From positions 1-34,573 of the forward strand of contig WPIO01000506.1 of NCBI GenBank assembly GCA_009760855.2: DNA of 34,573 nt, written 5' to 3'. The position numbers and the translations under genes are program-made. The notes below the pieces were generated by a model. That model did no database searches and had not been told where the DNA came from. It worked only from the letters and a program-made list of their open reading frames with translations. Every line of letters starts with the position of its first letter. The stretch's first letter is position 1. This DNA is from Cristatella mucedo. Lineage: Eukaryota > Bryozoa > Phylactolaemata > Cristatellidae. This document shows positions 22,141 through 33,070 of this stretch, piece by piece.

Positions 22141-25100
22141 ATAACACGTTTCGCACGAGTTCCGAGAAGGTCGCAGAATATGTAGAAACTTCGAATCTAC
22201 ATATCGGAGCGTGCGCTGGCTGGCAGCAGAGTGCTGCACCTAGTTTAAAGCATTTCGCACGTAAATAACACGTTTCGCACGAGTTCGCAGCAGATCGCGG
22301 AATATGTAGAAACTTCGAATCTACATATCGGAGCGTGCGCTGGCTGGCAGCAGAGTGCTGCACCATGTTTAAAGCATTTCGCACGTAAATAACACGTTTT
22401 TCGCACGAGTTCGCAGCAGATCGCGGAATATGTAGAAAGTTCGAATCTACATATCGGAGCGTGCGCTGGCTGGCAGCAGAGTGCTGCACCATGTTTAAAG
22501 CATTTCGCACGTAAATAACACGTTTCGCACGAGTTCGCAGCAGATCGCGGAATATGTAGAAACTTCGAATCTACATATCGGAGCGTGCGCTGGCTGGCAG
22601 CAGAGTGCTGCACCATGTTTAAAGCATTTCGCACGTAAATAACACGTTTTCGCACGACTTCGCAGCAGATCGCGGAATATGTAGAAACTTCGAATCTACA
22701 TATCGGAGCGTGCGCTGGCTGGCAGCAGAGTGCTGCACCATGTTTAAAGCATTTCGCACGTAAAATAACACGTTTCGCACGAGTTCGCAGCAGATCGCGG
22801 AATATGTAGAAAACTTCGAATCTACATATCGGAGCGTGCGCTGGCTGGCAGCAGAGTGCTGCACACCATGTTTAAAGCATTTCGCACGTAAATAACACGT
22901 TTCGCACGAGTTCGCAGCAGATCGCGGAATATGTAGAAACTTCGAATCTACATATCGGAGCGTGCGCTGGCTGGCAGCAGAGTGCTGCACCATGTTTAAA
23001 GCATTTCGCACGTAAATAACACATTTCGCACGAGTTCGCAGCAGATCGCGGAATATGTAGAAACTTCGAATCTACATATCGGAGCGTGCGCTGGCTGGCA
23101 GCAGAGTGCTGCACCATGTTTAAAGCATTTCGCACGTAAATAACACGTTTCGCACGAGTTCGCAGCAGATCGCGGAATATGTAGAAACTTCGAATCTACA
23201 TATCGGAGCGTGCGCTGGCTGGCAGCAGAGTGCTGCACCATGTTTAAAGCATTTCGCACGTAAATAACACGTTTCGCACGAGTTCGCAGCAGATCGCGGA
23301 ATATGTAGAAACTTCGAATCTACATATCGGAGCGTGCGCGCTGGCTGGCAGCAGAGTGTGCTGCACCATGTTTAAAGCATTTCGCACGTAAATAACACGT
23401 TTCGCACGAGTTTCGCAGCAGATCGCGGAATATGTAGAAACTTCGAATCTACATATCGGAGCGTGCGCTGGCTGGCAGCAGAGTGCTGCACCATGTTTAA
23501 AGCATTTCGCACGTAAATAACACATTTCGCACGAGTTCGCAGCAGATCGCGGAATATGTAGAAACTTCGAATCTACATATCGGAGCGTGCGCTGGCTGGC
23601 AGCAGAGTGCTGCACCATGTTTAAAGCATTTCGCACGTAAATAACACGTTTCGCACGAGTTCGCAGCAGATCGCGGAATATGTAGAAACTTCGAATCTAC
23701 ATATCGGAGCGTGCGCTGGCTGGCAGCAGAGTGCTGCACCATGTTTAAAGCATTTCGCACGTAAATAACACGTTTCGCACGAGTTCGCAGCAGATCGCGG
23801 AATATGTAGAAACTTCGAATCTACATATCGGAGCGTGCGCTGGCTGGCAGCAGAGTGCTGCACCATGTTTAAAGCATTTCGCACGTAAATAACACATTTC
23901 GCACGACGTCGCAGCAGATCGCGGAATATGTAGAAACTTCAAATCTACATATCGGAGCGTGCGCTGGCTGGCAGCAGAGTGCTGCACCATGTTTAAAGCA
24001 TTTCGCACGTAAATAACACGTTTCGCACAAGTTCGCAGCAGATCGCGGAATATGTAGAAACTTCGAATCTACATATCGGAGCGTGCGCTGGCTGGCAGCA
24101 GAGTGCTGCACCATGGTTAAAGCATTTCGCACGTAAATAACACGTTTCGCACGAGTTCGCAGCAGATCGCGGAATATGTAGAAACTTCGAATCTACATAT
24201 CGGAGCGTGCGCTGGCTGGCAGCAGAGTGCTGCACCATGTTTAAAGCATTTCGCACGTAAATAACACGTTTTCGCACGAGTTCGCAGCAGATCGCGGAAT
24301 ATGTAGAAACTTCGAATCTACATATCGGAGCGTGTGCTGGCTGGCAGCAGAGTGCTGCACCCTGTTTAAAGCATTTCGCACGTAAATAACACGTTTCGCA
24401 CGAGTTCGCAGCAGATCGCGGAATATGTAGAAACTTCGAATCTACATATCGGAGCGTGCTGCTGGCTGGCAGCAGAGTGCTGCACCATGTTTAAAGCATT
24501 TCGCACGTAAATAACACATTTCGCACGAGTTCGCAGCAGATCGCGGAATATGTAGAAAGTTCGAATCTACATATCAGAGCGTGCGCTGGCTGGCAGCAAA
24601 GTGCTGCACCATGTTTAAAGCATTTCGCACGTAAATAACACGTTTCGCACGAGTTCGCAGCAGATCGCGGAATATGTAGAAACTTCGAATCTACATATCG
24701 GAGCGTGCGCTGGCTGGCAGCAGAGTGCTGCACCATGTTTAAAGCATTTCGCACGTAAATAACACGTTTCGCACGAGTTCGCAGCAGATCGCGGAATATG
24801 TAGAAACTTCGAATCTACATATCGGAGCGTGCGCTGGCTGGCAGCAGAGTGCTGCACCTAGTTTAAAGCATTTCGCACGTAAATAACACGTTTCGCACGA
24901 GTTCGCAGCAGATCGCGGAATATGTAGAAACATCGAATCTACATATCGGAGCGTGCGCTGGCTGGCAGCAGAGTGCTGCACCATGTTTAAAGCATTTCGC
25001 ACGTAAATAACACGTTTCGCACGAGTTCGCAGCAGATCGCGGAATATGTAGAAACTTCGAATCTACATATCGGAGCGTGCGCTGGCTGGCAGCAGAGTGC

Positions 25101-25478
25101 TGCACCATGTTTAAAGCATTTCGCACGTAAATAACACGTTTCGCACGAGTTTGCAGCAGATCGCTAAATATCTAGAAAGTTAGAATCTGCATGTCGGAGC
25201 GTGTGCTGGCTGGCAGCAGAGTGATGCACCATGTTTAAAACATTTCGCACGTAAATAACACGTTTCGCACGAGTTCGCAGCAGATCGCGGAATATGTAGA
25301 AACTTCAAATCCACATTTAGGAGCGTGCGATGGCTGGCAGCAGACTGCTGCACCATGTATAAAGCATTTCGCACGTAAATAACACGTTTCGCACAAATTC
25401 GCAGCCGATCGCGGAATATGTAGAAACTTCGAATCTACATATCGGAGCGTGCGCTGGCTGGCAGCAGAGTGCTGCACC

Positions 25479-25854
25479 TAGTTTAAAGCATTTCGCACGT
25501 AAATAACACGTTTCGCACTACTTCGCAGCAGATCGTGGAATATGTAGAAACTTCGAATGTACATATCGGAGCGTGCGCTGGCTGGCAGCAGAGTGCTGCA
25601 CCTAGTTTAAAGCATTTCGCACGTAAATAACACGTTTCGCACTACTTCGCAGCAGATCGCGGAATATGTAGAAACTTCGAATCTACATATCGGAGCGTGC
25701 GCTGGCTGGCAGCAGAGTGCTGCACCATGTTTAAAGCATTTCGCACGTAAATAACACATTTCGCACGACCAGTTTCGCAGCAGATCGCGGAATATGTAGA
25801 AAGTTCAAATCTACATATCGGAGCGTGTGCTGGCTGGCAGCAGAGTGCTGCACC
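25479..25854 (+). repeat. Three-monomer variant block, copy 1
   Basis: Monomer 1 (25479) has CCTAG junction, CACTACTTCGC, GATCGTGG and GAATGTACATAT. Monomer 2 (25603) has CCTAG and CACTACTTCGC with normal GATCGCGG. Monomer 3 (25727) has CACATTTCGC, AAGTTCAAATC and GTGTGCTGG. The same ordered set recurs at 30372 and 30992. Upstream, GATCGCTAAATATCTAGAAA at 25162 is also shared with 29929, so homology extends beyond the block. Confidence 0.75.
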
Positions 25855-28359
25855 ATGTTTAAAGCATTTCGCACGTAAATAACACGTTTCGCACGAGTTC
25901 GCAGCAGATCGCGGAATATGTAGAAACTTCGAATCTACATATCGGAGCGTGCGCTGGCTGGCAGCAGAGTGCTGCACCATGTTTAAAGCATTTCGCACGT
26001 AAATAACACGTTTCGCACGACTTCGCAGCAGATCGCGGAATATGTAGAAACTTCGAATCTACATATCGGAGCGTGCGCTGGCTGGCAGCAGAGTGCTGCA
26101 CCATGTTTTAAAGCATTTCGCACGTAAATAACACGTTTCGCACGAGTTCGCAGCAGATCGCGGAATATGTAGAAACTTCGAATCTACATATCGGAGCGTG
26201 CGCTGGCTGGCAGCAGAGTGCTGCACCATGTTTAAAGCATTTCGCACGTAAATAACACGTTTTCGCACGAGTTCGCAGCAGATCGCGGAATATGTAGAAA
26301 CTTCGAATCTACATATCGGAGCGTGCGCTGGCTGGCAGCAGAGTGCTGCACATGTTTAAAGCATTTCGCACGTAAATAACACGTTTCGCACGAGTTCGCA
26401 GCAGATCGCGGAATATGTAGAAACTTCGAATCTACATATCGGAGCGTGCGCTGGCTGGCAGCAGAGTGCTGCACCATGTTTAAAGCATTTCGCACGTAAA
26501 TAACACGTTTCACATTTCGCACGACTTCGCAGCAGATCGCGGAATATGTAGAAACTTCGAATCTACATATCGGAGCGTGCGCTGGCTGGCAGCAGAGTGC
26601 TGCACCATGTTTAAAGCATTTCGCACGTAAATAACACGTTTCGCACTACTTCACAGCAGATCGTGGAATATGTAGAAACTTCGAATCTACATATCGGAGC
26701 GTGCGCTGGCTGGCTGGCAGCAGAGTGCTGCACCATGTTTTAAAGCATTTCGCACGTAAATAACACGTTTCGCACGAGTTCGCAGCAGATCGCGGAATAT
26801 GTATAAACATCGAATCTGCATGTAGGAGCGTGCGCTTGCTGGCAGCAGAGTGCTGCACCTGTTTAAAGCATTTCGCACGTAAATAACACGTTTCGCACTA
26901 CTTCGCAGCAGATCGCGGAATATGTAGAAACTTCGAATCTACATATCGGAGCGTGCGCTGGCTGGCAGCAGAGTGCTGCACCCCATGTTTTAAGCATTTC
27001 GCACGTAAATAACACGTTTCGCACGAGTTCGCAGCAGATCGCGGAATATGTAGAAACTTCGAATCTACATATCGGAGCGTGCGCTGGCTGGGCAGCAGAG
27101 TGCTGCACCAGTTTTAAAGCATTTCGCACGTAAATAACACGTTTCGCACAACTTCGCAGCAGATCGCGGAATATGTAGAAACTTCGAATCTACATATCGG
27201 AGCGTGCGCTGGCTGGCAGCAGAGTGCTGCACCATGTTTAAAGCATTTCGCACGTAAATAAACACTTTTCGCACGAGTTCGCAGCAGATCGCGGAATATG
27301 TAGAAACTTCGAATCTACATATCGGAGCGTGCGCTGGCTGGCAGCAGAGTGCTGCACCATGTTTAAAGCATTTCGCACGTAAATAACACGTTTCGCACGA
27401 GTTCGCAGCAGATCGCGGAATATGTAGAAACTTCGAATCTACATATCGGAGCGTGCGCTGGCTGGCAGCAGAGTGCTGCACCATGTTTAAAGCATTTCGC
27501 ACGTAAATAACACGTTTCGCACGAGTTCGCAGCAGATCGCGGAATATGTAGAAACTTTCGAATCTACATATCGGAGCGTGCGCTGGCTGGCAGCAGAGTG
27601 CTGCACCTAGTTTAAAGCATTTCGCACGTAAATAACACGTTTCGCACGAGTTCGCAGCAGATCGCGGAATATGTAGAAACATCGAATCTACATATCGGGA
27701 GCGTGCGCTGGCTGGCAGCAGAGTGCTGCACCATGTTTTAAAGCATTTCGCACGTAAAAATAACACGTTTCGCACTACTTCGCAGCAGATCGCGGAATAT
27801 GTAGAAACTTCGAATCTACATATCGGAGCGTGCGCTGGCTGGCAGCAGAGTGCTGCACCATGTTTAAAGCATTTCGCACGTAAATAACACGTTTCGCACG
27901 AGTTCGCAGCAGATCGCGGAATATGTAGAAACTTCGAATCTACATATCGGAGCGTGCGCTGGCTGGCAGCAGAGTGCTGCACCATGTTTAAAGCATTTCG
28001 CACGTAAATAACACGTTTCGCACGAGTTCGCAGCAGATCGCGGAATATGTAGAAACTTCGAATCTACATATAAGAGCGTGTGCTGGCTGGCAGCAGAGTG
28101 ATGCACCATGTTTAAAGCAGTTCGCACGTAAATAACACGTTTCGCACGAGTTCGCAGCAGATCGCGGAATATGTAGAAACTTCGAATCTACATATCGGAG
28201 CGTGCGCTGGCTGGCAGCAGAGTGCTGCACCATGTTTAAAGCATTTCGCACGTAAATAAATAACGCGTTTCGCACGAGTTCGTAGCAGATTGCGGAATAT
28301 GTAGAAACTTCGAATCTACATATCGGAGCGTGCGCTGGCTTGCAGCAGAGTGCTGCACC

Positions 28360-28491
28360 TAGTTTAAAGCATTTCGCACGTAAATAACACGTTTCGCACT
28401 TTCGCACTACTTCGCAGCAGATCGTGGAATATGTACAAACTTCGAATGTACATATCGGAGCGTGCGTTGGCTGGCAGCAGAGTGCTGCACC
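28360..28491 (+). repeat. Variant monomer with compensatory dyad and 8-9 bp insertion
   Basis: This copy carries the CCTAG, CACTACTTCGC, GATCGTGG and AATGTACAT states of block monomer 1, plus an extra TTTCGCAC near 28391-28408 and GTGCGTTGG in the tail. It is the fourth copy of that monomer type but lacks the following CCTAG/TACTT neighbour. It differs from the others by GTACAAAC instead of GTAGAAAC. Confidence 0.75.
28429..28455 (+). other. Dyad 1 with two-sided compensatory change
   Basis: The arms read ATATGTACA (28429-28437) and TGTACATAT (28447-28455), a perfect 9-bp stem around AACTTCGAA. Compared with the reference, site 69 is G to C and site 81 is C to G, which are partners in the stem. 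Three sister monomers (25479, 30372, 30992) have only the right-arm change and therefore a G:G mismatch at this pair. Confidence 0.85.
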
Positions 28492-29029
28492 ATGTTTAAA
28501 GCATTTCGCACGTAAATAACACGTTTCGCACGAGTTCGCAGCAGATCGCGGAATATGTAGAAACTTCGAATCTACATATCGGAGCGTGCGCTGGCTGGCA
28601 GCAGAGTGCTGCACCATGTTTAAAGCATTTCGCACGTAAATAACACGTTTCGCACGAGTTCGCAGCAGATCGCGGAATATGTAGAAACTTCGAATCTACA
28701 TATCGGAGCGTGCGCTGGCTGGCAGCAGAGTGCTGCACCATGTTTAAAGCATTTCGCACGTAAATAACACATTTCGCACGAGTTCGCAGCAGATCGCGGA
28801 ATAATATGTAGAAACTTCGAATCTACATATCGGAGCGCGCTGGCTGGCTGGCAGCAGCAGAGTGCTGCCCCATGTTTTAAAGCATTTCGCACGTAAATAA
28901 CACGTTTCGCACGAGTTCGCAGCAGATCGCGGAATATGTAGAAAACTTCGAATCTACATATCGGAGCGTGCGCTGGCTGGCAGCAGAGTGCTGCACCATG
29001 TTTAAAGCATTTCGCACGTAAATAACACA

Positions 29030-29080
29030 CACGTTTCGCACGAGTTCGCAACAGAACGCACACTATGTAGAACCCTCGAA
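29030..29080 (+). repeat. Locally scrambled monomer in an otherwise clean region
   Basis: The copy reads AACACACACG, then GCAACAGAACGCACACTATG and GAACCCTCG in place of the usual AGCAGATCGCGGAATATG and GAAACTTCG. Several substitutions are clustered within 50 bp, disrupting the left arm of dyad 1. Neighbours are normal. Confidence 0.65.
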
Positions 29081-30371
29081 TCTACATATCGGAGCGTGCG
29101 CTGGCTGGCAGCAGAGTGCTGCACCATGTTTTAAAGCATTTCGCACGTAAATAACACGTTTCGCACGAGTTCGCAGCAGATCGCGGAATATGTAGAAAGT
29201 TCAAATCTACATATCGGAGCGTGCGCTGGCTGGCAGCAGAGTGCTGCACCATGTGTTTAAAGCATTTCGCACGTAAATAACACGTTTCGCACGAGTTCGC
29301 AGCAGATCGCGGAATATGTAGAAACTTCGAATCTACATATCGGAGCGTGCGCTGGCTGGCAGCAGAGTGCTGCACCATGTTTAAAGCATTTCGCACGTAA
29401 ATAAACACGTTTCGCACGAGTTCGCAGCAGATCGCGGAATATGTAGAAACTTCGAATCTACATATCGGAGCGTGCGCTGGCTGGCAGCAGAGTGCTGCAC
29501 CTAGTTTAAAGCATTTCGCACGTAAATAACACGTTTCGCACGACTTCGCAGCAGATCGCGGAATATGTAGAAACTTCGAATCTACATATCGGAGCGTGCG
29601 CTGGCTGGCAGCAGAGTGCTGCACCATGTTTAAAGCATTTCGCACGTAAATAACACGTTTTCGCACGAGTTCGCAGCAGATCGCGGAATATGTAGAAACA
29701 TCGAATCTACATATCGGAGCGTGTGCTGGCTGGCAGCAGAGTGCTGCACCATGTTTAAAGCATTTCGCACGTAAATAACACGTTTCGCACGAGTTCGCAG
29801 CAGATCGCGGAATATGTAAAAACTTCAAATCTACATTTCGGAGCGTGCGCTGGCTGGCAGCAAAGTGCTGCACCTTGTTTAAAGCATTTCGCACGTAAAT
29901 AACACATTTCGCACGAGTTCGCAGCAGATCGCTAAATATCTAGAAAGTTCGAATCTGCATGTCGGAGCGTGTGCTGGCTGGCAGCAGAGTGCTGCACCAT
30001 GTTTAAAGCATTTCGCACGTAAATAACACGTTTCGCACGAGTTCGCAGCAGATCGCGGAATATGTAGAAACTTCAAATCTACATTTCGGAGCGTGCGCTG
30101 GCTGGCAGCAGAGTGCTGCACCTTGTTTAAAGCATTTCGCACGTAAATAACACGTTTTTGCACGAGTTCGCAGCAGATCGCGGAATATGTAGAAACTTCG
30201 AATCTACATATCGGAGCGTGTGCTGGCTGGCAGCAGAGTGCTGCACCATGTTTAAAGCATTTCGCACGTAAATAACACGTTTCGCACGAGTTCGCAGCAG
30301 ATCGCGGAATATGTAGAAACATCGAATCTACATATCGGAGCGTGCGCTGGCTGGCAGCAGAGTGCTGCACC

Positions 30372-30991
30372 TAGTTTAAAGCATTTCGCACGTAAATAAC
30401 ACGTTTCGCACTACTTCGCAGCAGATCGTGGAATATGTAGAAACTTCGAATGTACATATCGGAGCGTGCGCTGGCTGGCAGCAGAGTGCTGCACCTAGTT
30501 TAAAGCATTTCGCACGTAAATAACACGTTTCGCACTACTTCGCAGCAGATCGCGGAATATGTAGAAACTTCGAATCTACATATCGGAGCGTGCGCTGGCT
30601 GGCAGCAGAGTGCTGCACCTAGTTTAAAGCATTTCGCACGTAAATAACACATTTCGCACGAGTTCGCAGCAGATCGCGGAATATGTAGAAAGTTCAAATC
30701 TGCATGTCGGAGCGTGTGCTGGCTGGCAGCAGAGTGATGCACCATGTTTAAAGCAGTTCGCACGTAAATAACACGTTTCGCACGAGTTCGCAGCAGATCG
30801 CGGAATATGTAGAAACATCGAATCTACATATCGGAGCGTGCGCTGGCTGGCAGCAGAGTGCTGCACCATGTTTAAAGCATTTCGCACGTAAATAACACAT
30901 TTCGCACGAGTTCGCAGCAGATCGCGGAATATGTAGAAACTTCGAATCTACATATCGGAGCGTGCGCTGGCTGGCAGCAGAGTGCTGCACC
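30372..30991 (+). repeat. Five-monomer block (620 bp), variant block copy 2
   Basis: Monomers start at 30372, 30496, 30620, 30744 and 30868. The first two repeat the CCTAG/CACTACTT pair of 25479, the first with GATCGTGG and GAATGTACAT. The third has CACATTTCGC, GTTCAAATCTGCATGTCGG and GTGTGCTGG. The fourth begins GTGATGCACCATG with AAGCAGTTCGC, a combination also seen at 28099-28127. The block is followed at once by a related one at 30992. Confidence 0.7.
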
Positions 30992-31611
30992 TAGTTTAAA
31001 GCATTTCGCACGTAAATAACACGTTTCGCACTACTTCGCAGCAGATCGTGGAATATGTAGAAACTTCGAATGTACATATCGGAGCGTGCGCTGGCTGGCA
31101 GCAGAGTGCTGCACCTAGTTTAAAGCATTTCGCACGTAAATAACACGTTTCGCACTACTTCGCAGCAGATCGCGGAATATGTAGAAACTTCGAATCTACA
31201 TATCGGAGCGTGCGCTGGCTGGCAGCAGAGTGCTGCACCATGTTTAAAGCATTTCGCACGTAAATAACACATTTCGCACGAGTTCGCAGCAGATCGCGGA
31301 ATATGTAGAAACATCGAATCTACATATCGGAGCGTGTGCTGGCTGGCAGCAGAGTGCTGCACCATGTTTAAAGCATTTCGCACGTAAATAACACGTTTCG
31401 CACGAGTTCGCAGCAGATCGCGGAATATGTAGAAACTTCGAATCTACATATCGGAGCGTGCGCTGGCTGGCAGCAGAGTGCTGCACCATGTTTAAAGCAT
31501 TTCGCACGTAAATAACACGTTTCGCACGAGTTCGCAGCAGATCGCGGAATATGTAGAAACTTCGAATCTACATATCGGAGCGTGCGCTGGCTGGCAGCAG
31601 AGTGCTGCACC
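30992..31611 (+). repeat. Five-monomer block (620 bp), variant block copy 3
   Basis: Monomers start at 30992, 31116, 31240, 31364 and 31488. The first two carry the same diagnostic variants as 30372 and 30496, and the third shares CACATTTCGC and GTGTGCTGG. Monomers 4 and 5 are near consensus and do not match the first block's variants. The offset of exactly 620 bp (5 x 124) fits a local higher-order duplication later blurred by conversion. A further CCTAG/CACTACTT monomer follows at 31612. Confidence 0.65.
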
Positions 31612-33052
31612 TAGTTTAAAGCATTTCGCACGTAAATAACACGTTTCGCACTACTTCGCAGCAGATCGCGGAATATGTAGAAAACTTCGAATCTACATAT
31701 CGGAGCGTGCGCTGGCTGGCAGCAGAGTGCTGCACCATGTTTAAAGCATTTCGCACGTAAATAACACGTTTCGCACGAGTTCGCAGCAGATCGCGGAATA
31801 TGTAGAAACTTCGAATCTACATATCGGAGCGTGCGCTGGCTGGCAGCAGAGTGCTGCACCATGTTTAAAGCATTTCGCACGTAAATAACACATTTCGCAC
31901 GAGTTCGCAGCAGATCGCGGAATATGTAGAAACTTCGAATCTACATATCGGGAGCGTGCTGCTGGCTGGCAGCAGAGTGCTGCACCATGTTTTAAAGCAT
32001 TTCGCACGTAAATAACACGTTTCGCACGAGTTCGCAGCAGATCGCGGAATATGTAGAAACTTCGAATCTACATATCGGAGCGTGCGCTGGCTGGCAGCAG
32101 AGTGCTGCACCATGTTTAAAGCATTTCGCACGTAAAATAACACGTTTCGCACGAGTTCGCAGCAGATCGCGGAATATGTAGAAACTTCGAATCTACATAT
32201 CGGAGCGTGCGCTGGCTGGCAGCAGAGTGCTGCACCATGTTTTTAAGCATTTCGCACGTAAATAACACGTTTCGCACGAGTTCGCAGCAGATCGCGGAAT
32301 ATGTAGAAACTTCGAATCTACATATCGGAGCGTGCGCTGGCTGGCAGCAGAGTGCTGCACCATGTTTAAAGCATTTCGCACGTAAATAACACGTTTCGCA
32401 CGAGTTCGCAGCAGATCGCGGAATATGTAGAAACTTCGAATCTACATATCGGAGCGTGCGCTGGCTGGCAGCAGAGTGCTGCACCATGTTTAAAGCATTT
32501 CGCACGTAAAATAACACGTTTCGCCCGAGTTCGCAGCAGATCGCGGAATATGTAGAAACTTCGAATCTACATATCGGAGCGTGCGCTGGCTGGCAGCAGA
32601 GTGCTGCACCATGTTTAAAGCATTTCGCACGTAAATAACACGTTTCGCACGAGTTCGCAGCAGATCGCGGAATATGTAGAAACTTCGAATCTACATATCG
32701 GAGCGTGCGCTGGCTGGCAGCAGAGTGCTGCACCATGTTTAAAGCATTTCGCACGTAAATAACACGTTTCGCACGAGTTCGCAGCAGATCGCGGAATATG
32801 TAGAAACTTCGAATCTACATATCGGAGCGTGCGCTGGCTGGCAGCAGAGTGCTGCACCTAGTTTAAAGCATTTCGCACGTAAATAACACGTTTCGCACTA
32901 CTTCGCAGCAGATCGCGGAATATGTAGAAACTTCGAATCTACATATATCGGAGCGTGCGCTGGCTGGCAGCAGAGTGCTGCACCATGTTTAAAGCATTTC
33001 GCACGTAAATAACACATTTCGCACGAGTTCGCAGCAGATCGCGAAATATGTA

Positions 33053-33070
33053 GAAACTTCGAAACTTCGA
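33053..33070 (+). repeat. 8-bp duplication in the dyad 1 loop
   Basis: GAAACTTC is present twice (33053-33060 and 33061-33068), enlarging the hairpin loop by 8 nt while both stem arms stay intact. The same copy has GCGAAATATG in place of GCGGAATATG. Confidence 0.75.

Noticed and set aside
27065-28003. Minus-strand open frame of 312 codons, cysteine-containing and repetitive
   Set aside because: It is satellite read through. Open length here comes from chance indels that shift phase past the stops. Similar frames overlap every 124 bp in all phases, and the peptide is only the three frames of the monomer in succession.
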